Positions 7,843 through 12,593 of a stretch of DNA of 12,593 nt are shown here, piece after piece. The notes below the pieces were generated by a model, which saw nothing but the letters and a program-made list of their open reading frames with translations, made no database searches and was not told the DNA's origin. The translations under genes and the position numbers were made by a program. The stretch is from Ophryocystis elektroscirrha (taxonomy: Eukaryota; Apicomplexa; Conoidasida; Neogregarinorida; Ophryocystidae), in contig JAQIFP010000057.1 in the NCBI GenBank assembly GCA_030141585.1, positions 89,781 through 102,373 of the forward strand, in the 5' to 3' direction. The stretch's first letter is position 1. Each line of letters opens with the position of its first letter.

Positions 7843-9457
7843 TTTTATGTATATATATATATGTATTTTTATGTATATATATATATATGTATTTTTATGT
7901 ATATATATATATGTATTTTTATGTATATATATATATGTATTTTTATGTATATATATATATGTATTTTTATGTATATATATATATATTATATTATATAAAA
8001 ATTCTACACTATAATTTTACCAGTATTGAATTTAGTATCGATTTGAGATTTGTGGTCTAGAAGGGAAGGAAGATCAGTTTCGTTGGATTCTTTAGATATT
8101 TGATTTCCAAGGTTGTCAGGCGAGAAGACAGCTGAGGTTTTATTTATGTCAACTGCAAGGGAGTTTCGAATGAATTCATGTTTATGGGGATTTTTGTCTG
8201 ATTGGTTTGTAGCTCCTGTTGTGATTGATTCCGCAAAAGAATATTCTCTTTGAGCTTTTTGAAATGCAGCTGACTCATGCATATGCCAACGAAAATAAAA
8301 AGCTATTCCACTTGGAATGGCTCCTATTGCCAAGCAAACTCTCCAAGTTAGTTCTAAACTTAATCCTAATGAAAGAAATGCCCACACAAAAAGAGGAGAG
8401 AGTAGCATTCCTAAGCCCTAAAATTGCATACAAATTAAAAGATATATAAAAGATATATTTTAATGTCAGTATTATTAGTATTAATATATTAATATTTATT
8501 ATTAATTATAAACAATTTATACGGTATAAATTGCTCATAAAAACTCTACTTTCCACTTAAATCCCATATACATATATACGCATATATATCTTCATTTATA
8601 AACTTTATTAATAGTCATATAAATTAACGTTTTTTTATATTTATTATATAAAGTATTTACTTGCATAGAAAATACGACGGCAATTGAATTAGGCTTATGA
8701 GTTAGATACCAAAGAAGTCCTTTTGCTGGTTCTGGTTCATATGTTAGTTGCTGATGATTGGAAGCTGCTTCAGACGTAACAGTGGCAGATAATGGATATT
8801 CTCCCCCAATACCAAAACCTGTGAATTATAAGAATAAAAGAGATGTTTTGTCATTTATCAGTAATAATAAGACACATCATGAAAAACATCTATTTATTTA
8901 TTTAATATTAATTCAATAATACATTCATATATATATATACAATAAAATAAATTATGTAAGACAATTGTATTTTTATATAATTAAAAAATGATTTAAAGAT
9001 ACATTTTGAAAATAAATAAACTATTATTACCTAGGAAAAATCGACAGAGGGCTAGCTGTATAAATATATTAAATCCAGGTGTATGATGAGTATACCCAAT
9101 ACCAACCAATGAACTTATAATAGACCCCAGTATAATAAAGCTGGCAGTAACGATAAACATTGTTTTGCGCCCTATAAAGTCCGCTGCAACTCCAAACGTT
9201 AATTGCCCCAGAACAGCACCAGCGTGAGTTGTTGCAACAATCATTGATTTTTCAGCTGATGTGGGCTTTCTTTCAGCTGAGATGGATAATATTGCGACAA
9301 CAAAATCAATGACAAATAAATCATAAGCATCTGCCAAAAAACCAACTCCACTCACTAATACTGACTTAAGAGATTTTGTAGATTTTTTATTTCTCTCTCT
9401 ACGATATGAACTGAGACTTCCTGTTTCATTCAGTTTGTATCTATTTGATTCTTGCAT
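6692..9457 (-). CDS. PHO84/PHT1-type inorganic phosphate:H+ symporter (MFS)
   Basis: Exons 9457-9031, 8818-8661, 8417-8021 and 7629-6692 join in phase to 639 aa, with introns of 212, 243 and 391 nt. It is a 12-helix Major Facilitator Superfamily protein. Family marks: [11 protein letters not shown] (40-50) in helix 1, [10 protein letters not shown] (89-98, MFS loop motif), [16 protein letters not shown] (139-154), [10 protein letters not shown] (481-490) and [12 protein letters not shown] (540-551), then a SAAMGKLGG stretch. Asp43, Asp46 and Asp433 match conserved acidic residues of PHO84; the acidic residue of the GGxYPLS motif is Glu149. The family imports phosphate across the plasma membrane with protons. 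The cytoplasmic loop between helices 6 and 7 (about 239-420) is hydrophilic and clearly longer than usual. The ATG at 9457 is the first in the open frame and puts a basic tail before helix 1. Substrate is inferred from motifs. Confidence 0.93.
7787..7838. repeat. (AT)n microsatellite in transporter intron 3
   Basis: About 52 nt of uninterrupted AT, abutting a 24-bp tandem repeat. Both lie in the 391-nt intron 8020-7630 of the phosphate transporter gene. Confidence 0.95.
7837..7984. repeat. 24-bp tandem repeat, 6 copies
   Basis: The unit is ATGTATTTTTATGTATATATATAT. Copies begin at 7837, 7861, 7887, 7911, 7935 and 7959, so one copy is 26 bp because of an extra TA. The array is intronic. The open plus-strand frame through it (Tyr/Ile/Val only) is a by-product of the repeat, not a gene. 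Confidence 0.93.
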
Positions 9458-10325
9458 ATTTTTTTTTTATTTACGAAAGAAAATTTGTCGCTAGTTGAAG
9501 AAAAAAGAAATAATGGGTATTTTTCAAATGTTACAAAATCATTTTAATGAGAAGAAGATACAGATTATTATTTAAATCAAATAACACACATGATTAATAC
9601 GTAGTAATTCATATTGCTGGTAAATTTGATCACTTTGACTTTTGGTAATACGAAATTTTTGAAAAACCTAGAAAAATTACAACTTAATTTTTTCTCGTTT
9701 AAATAAAACACAACACATCCATAAGATTAATTATTTCTTTTAGTTCTTCAAGTTTTTTAAAAATAATTCTTTACGAGCGTTAATAGTGTGCCTGGATTTA
9801 CTGTATAATTAATATTTGTTAATTGTTTATTAATAATTATAATAATTTGTTTTTTGTTTTGTGGCATTGATTAACAATTACAGTGCTTGATAAACTTTCA
9901 AATTTGAGCGCATATATAGTCATATATTACTAATTGTATATAGTTAATGTTTATATATAGAGTCAACATTTGTTTACTAAGTTACAATGTTGCATGCGAA
10001 CTTTATTTACGAATTTACTTGATCTTTTCTTTCAATATTTAATCTTTTAATTGAGAAAAATCATTGATGATTATTTTGAATTTCCCCAATTTTCAGTAAA
10101 TTATTTTTATGAATTAAATTAATATTATAATAACAAAAATATCTTTCAAACTGGGTTTATTAAACAATTTCCAGTGTTTTTCCGTTTCTATACATAATTC
10201 CATACTTGCTTTCTAAAAAAAAAACCGCTCAAAATTAATTTATTAATGTCTCATTTTATAATTTGACAGTTTTGAACTTTAATTAATAAATAGCTCGACG
10301 AGAATAATTTATTTTTCACAATAAT
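9458..10325. other. 868-bp gene-free region, probable transporter promoter
   Basis: The region lies between the transporter start and the PP2C-like stop, both minus-strand genes. It is A+T-rich with short homopolymers and no conserved exon, tRNA or long repeat that I can identify. By position it must hold the transporter promoter and the 3' UTR of the upstream gene. Confidence 0.5.
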
Positions 10326-11868
10326 TTAAACTAGAATATTTTTAGTTTGTTGAAATACCTCAGCTAAGTGTTCTTTAGTTACATTTTGGTAAGTGGAGTT
10401 GTCCATGTAATTTGAAATAAAATTTGCAATATATTTAGCTGACTGAAATACAGAAAAAACTTCGGGTGAAACGATAATTACAAAACTTTTCTGTGGTTTG
10501 AGAACTTGAATAGATGCTAAATCAGGTGTAGCTGCTAGCTGAGGCAATCATGCAATTTTAATGTATTGTTACCCCGTGAGGAATTGTGGAAAAATATCCT
10601 AATGCACGGCTTGTATGGAGCTCTGTTTCAAGAATTTAATTACGTAAGATTGTTTAAAATATACAACAAAATTATTACAGTATACAAGCTGCAACCTATA
10701 AACTTATTTAAAACTGTATATATAAAAATATATATAAACATATACATAAAGAATTATATGAAGATATATATCAAGATATATAAAAAAACATATATGAATA
10801 TACATATATAAAGATATATAAATAGATATAAAAATATATATATATGCCAAAATTTGTACATGCAGGTTGTATACTAATGGAAACTTTTAATTTTGTTTTT
10901 TAATAATATTTAAGTTAATTTACTATACTGTATACAATATTGTATATATGTGTATATATATGGTTATAAACATTTTGAAGTTATAATTGTTTGTATTAGT
11001 ATAAACAAATATACATTCACTTGCATAATTCAAATAACTATACATTACCAATGCCGTTGGAGAATTGAAAAGTGTACTCTGCGTCATCGGCCCTATCACT
11101 AGTAGACTGTTGCAGTATTTTTTTAATAATTTGCCCTCCTAATAGATTAGTATATTATGAAAAATATACCCGATTGCTTTATTCTAAAACACTCTTCTTC
11201 ATTCCTCGCGGTGTGAGGACTACAAAGATTTACAGTAGTTATTCTAGCAGGCTTGTATTCTATATGTAAACAAAAATTACGTGCAATAATAATTTCAAGA
11301 AAAAAACCCTATTTACACTTATTGATTTATAATACTTTTTTTATATGCATGTAATGATTTAGGCAGAACAATATATATATATATATATATATATGCAAGT
11401 ATTTTATATAATATTATCAATTTAATTACACCCTTAAAGAAGAGTCTTAATTGAATACCATCGACTTGTTTTTCCTCGACGTGGACTATATGGGATGAAC
11501 CGATATTTGCGGTGCCAAGTACATTACTTATTGTATCTAAAGCAACAACGCTTAAACAAGCTCCTGTATTTTGACTAGGGTATAATATTTTTTGCTGTAT
11601 ATCATCCTGAACTAATAGAACATTATTGACTTAATTGTATAAAGTTCAATTACATATGATGTACATAGTAGTACATAATATTTTAATCCTATATTATCAT
11701 TATATATATAATTATTATTATAAAATAATCATATATATAAATATAAATATATAACAGTCATATATATCAATTTAGCAGTATATGTAATTGTATATGATTA
11801 TAATATAAGCAATTTTTTATTGTCTGAAATTTATTTGTTCCAATATATGCTAATGTTATATTATATAT

Positions 11869-11908
<40 letters not shown>

Positions 11909-12139
11909 CAATATTACAATAAATTTAGTATGGTTAATCTGAATTTATTTATCTTGTATATGAATTATCTTGTTACCGTCTGTTGTCACATTCAGAAGAA
12001 AATTTTCTATTGATTCAACAGTAAATTTAAATTTATCGTTGAAATCTTTTTTATAACAAGCTTCCTCTGAATTTCTTGTTTCTGTTTCTTGACATCCATC
12101 AAATTTCCTGATTTGTGCACAACGCCGTAAAGAGAAAAA
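10326..12139 (-). CDS. PP2C-like protein lacking metal-binding residues (5' partial)
   Basis: Exons 12139-11977, 11611-11432, 11259-11170, 11138-11049, 10622-10573 and 10538-10326 join in phase. They give 261 visible residues and a TAA stop, with introns of 365, 172, 31, 426 and 34 nt. PPM/PP2C landmarks appear in order: KFDG (12-15), NTGACLSVVALD (69-80), TANIGSSHIVHV (88-99), NEEECFRIKQSGG (134-146), SRALG (179-183), TPDL (195-198) and FVIIVSPEVFSVF (210-222). In active PP2Cs the third reads GDSR and the last SDG[VL][FW]; here they read GSSH and SPEVF. The final DNxT motif is also missing. Several metal-coordinating Asp are therefore lost, so it should be catalytically inactive, like TAB1. 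The first exon is the least certain, and the true start lies upstream, perhaps outside the window. Confidence 0.75.
10623..11048 (-). other. 426-nt intron of the PP2C-like gene
   Basis: It begins GTAATG and ends GAAACAG on the minus strand, and restores codon G|AG (Glu175). It holds a purine-biased ATATAAA-type low-complexity stretch at about 10717-10846 and nothing else recognisable. Confidence 0.65.
11371..11394. repeat. (AT)n microsatellite in PP2C intron
   Basis: A 24-nt AT tract in the 172-nt intron 11431-11260. Confidence 0.9.
11871..11902. repeat. (AT)n microsatellite in PP2C intron
   Basis: A 32-nt AT tract in the 365-nt intron 11976-11612 of the PP2C-like gene, which is otherwise plain A+T-rich sequence. 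Confidence 0.9.
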
Positions 12140-12480
12140 CTATTATACCATGATGAATATATTTCATATACCCAAAAAATATTTTAATATCGATATTTTA
12201 TACTATTTTACTACAAAAGTATTACATTCAATTAATATTTGTTAACTTAATTTAAATATTTTTAACTATTTATTAATATAAACTCGTAGTATTTTATAAA
12301 TACAAGCTTACATAGAAAATTTAATTTCTAATATATTTTCATTGTATATACTTAATACTATATGTATATATATCAAATAATCTGTATGTATCTGTATTAA
12401 GATGATCTATTTTAAGTTTATAAAGACATATATACATGTATGGATAAATATATATCCATATATATTTATATACATATGTA
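12140..12480. other. A+T-rich region, no supported gene
   Basis: This lies upstream of the first supported PP2C exon. It probably contains an intron or the promoter of that gene. I see no conserved exon, only dispersed TA-rich sequence. A short frame starting near 12170 on minus looks like a signal peptide but does not join the PP2C frame. Confidence 0.4.
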
Positions 12481-12593
12481 TATATGTATATATGTATATA
12501 TGTATATATGTATATATGTATATATGTATATATGTATATATGTATATATGTATATATGTATATATGTATATATGTATATATGTATATATGTAT
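12481..12593. repeat. 8-bp tandem repeat TATATGTA
   Basis: About 14 perfect head-to-tail copies of TATATGTA run to the window edge and probably beyond. A one-mismatch copy (CATATGTA, 12473-12480) precedes them. Confidence 0.96.

Noticed and set aside
7782..8060. Plus-strand frame of Tyr/Ile/Val/Phe repeats
   Set aside because: It is produced by the (AT)n and 24-bp repeats inside a transporter intron and shows no protein-like composition.
10566..10811. Plus-strand frame ending in Lys/Ile/Tyr repeats
   Set aside because: It overlaps a PP2C-like exon on minus and then runs through low-complexity intron sequence.
11072..11269. Plus-strand open frame of 65 codons
   Set aside because: It lies antisense to two PP2C-like exons that join in phase across a 31-nt intron and carry family motifs; the plus frame has none.
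12060..12175. Signal-peptide-like frame on minus (Met-Lys then IIVFLFTALC)
   Set aside because: It stops at a TGA soon after, and no intron of reasonable size brings it into the PP2C-like frame. Probably chance.
1..12593. tRNA, rRNA or transposon genes
   Set aside because: I found no cloverleaf-like segment, rRNA signature, transposase or reverse-transcriptase motif or long terminal repeats by eye. A tRNAscan or repeat-library search would be decisive.

Overview
This is a very A+T-rich eukaryotic nuclear window. Coding regions are broken by GT-AG introns, and the non-coding DNA is full of (TA)n tracts, homopolymers and short tandem repeats. I rebuilt five protein genes by following reading phase across splice sites and comparing with remembered family consensus. 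All splice models are predictions with no transcript evidence. Introns fall into two size classes: about a dozen micro-introns of 31-36 nt, and ordinary ones of roughly 150-530 nt. The standard code fits, with TAA or TAG stops.

Layout, left to right: a 12-bp minisatellite (1-228); a minus-strand AKTIP/FTS-like UBC-fold gene (about 218-1195); a 344-bp divergent intergenic region; a plus-strand gene for the C-terminal HAT/TPR part of ribosome-biogenesis factor Rrp5 without the S1 domains (1540-4088); a plus-strand gene for a protein with six LNR (Notch-type) modules (about 4301-6595); convergent with it, a minus-strand PHO84/PHT1-type phosphate transporter (6692-9457); about 870 bp with no recognisable gene; and the 3' part of a minus-strand PP2C-like gene that has lost catalytic residues (10326-about 12139, open at its 5' end). 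An 8-bp satellite-like repeat closes the window.

The organism cannot be named from this. A PHO84-class symporter argues against a typical animal and for a protist or fungus-like lineage, while LNR modules and FTS occur in several supergroups. The micro-intron class resembles what is known in a few unrelated groups (Blastocystis, some flatworms, dicyemids), so it is not diagnostic.

The genes do not form a pathway; this looks like ordinary compact gene packing. The points most worth attention are the stand-alone Rrp5 C-terminal protein, the degenerate PP2C, the bimodal introns with tandem acceptors, the all-phase-1 intron pattern of the LNR gene, and the AKTIP-like reading frame that can stay open into the minisatellite.
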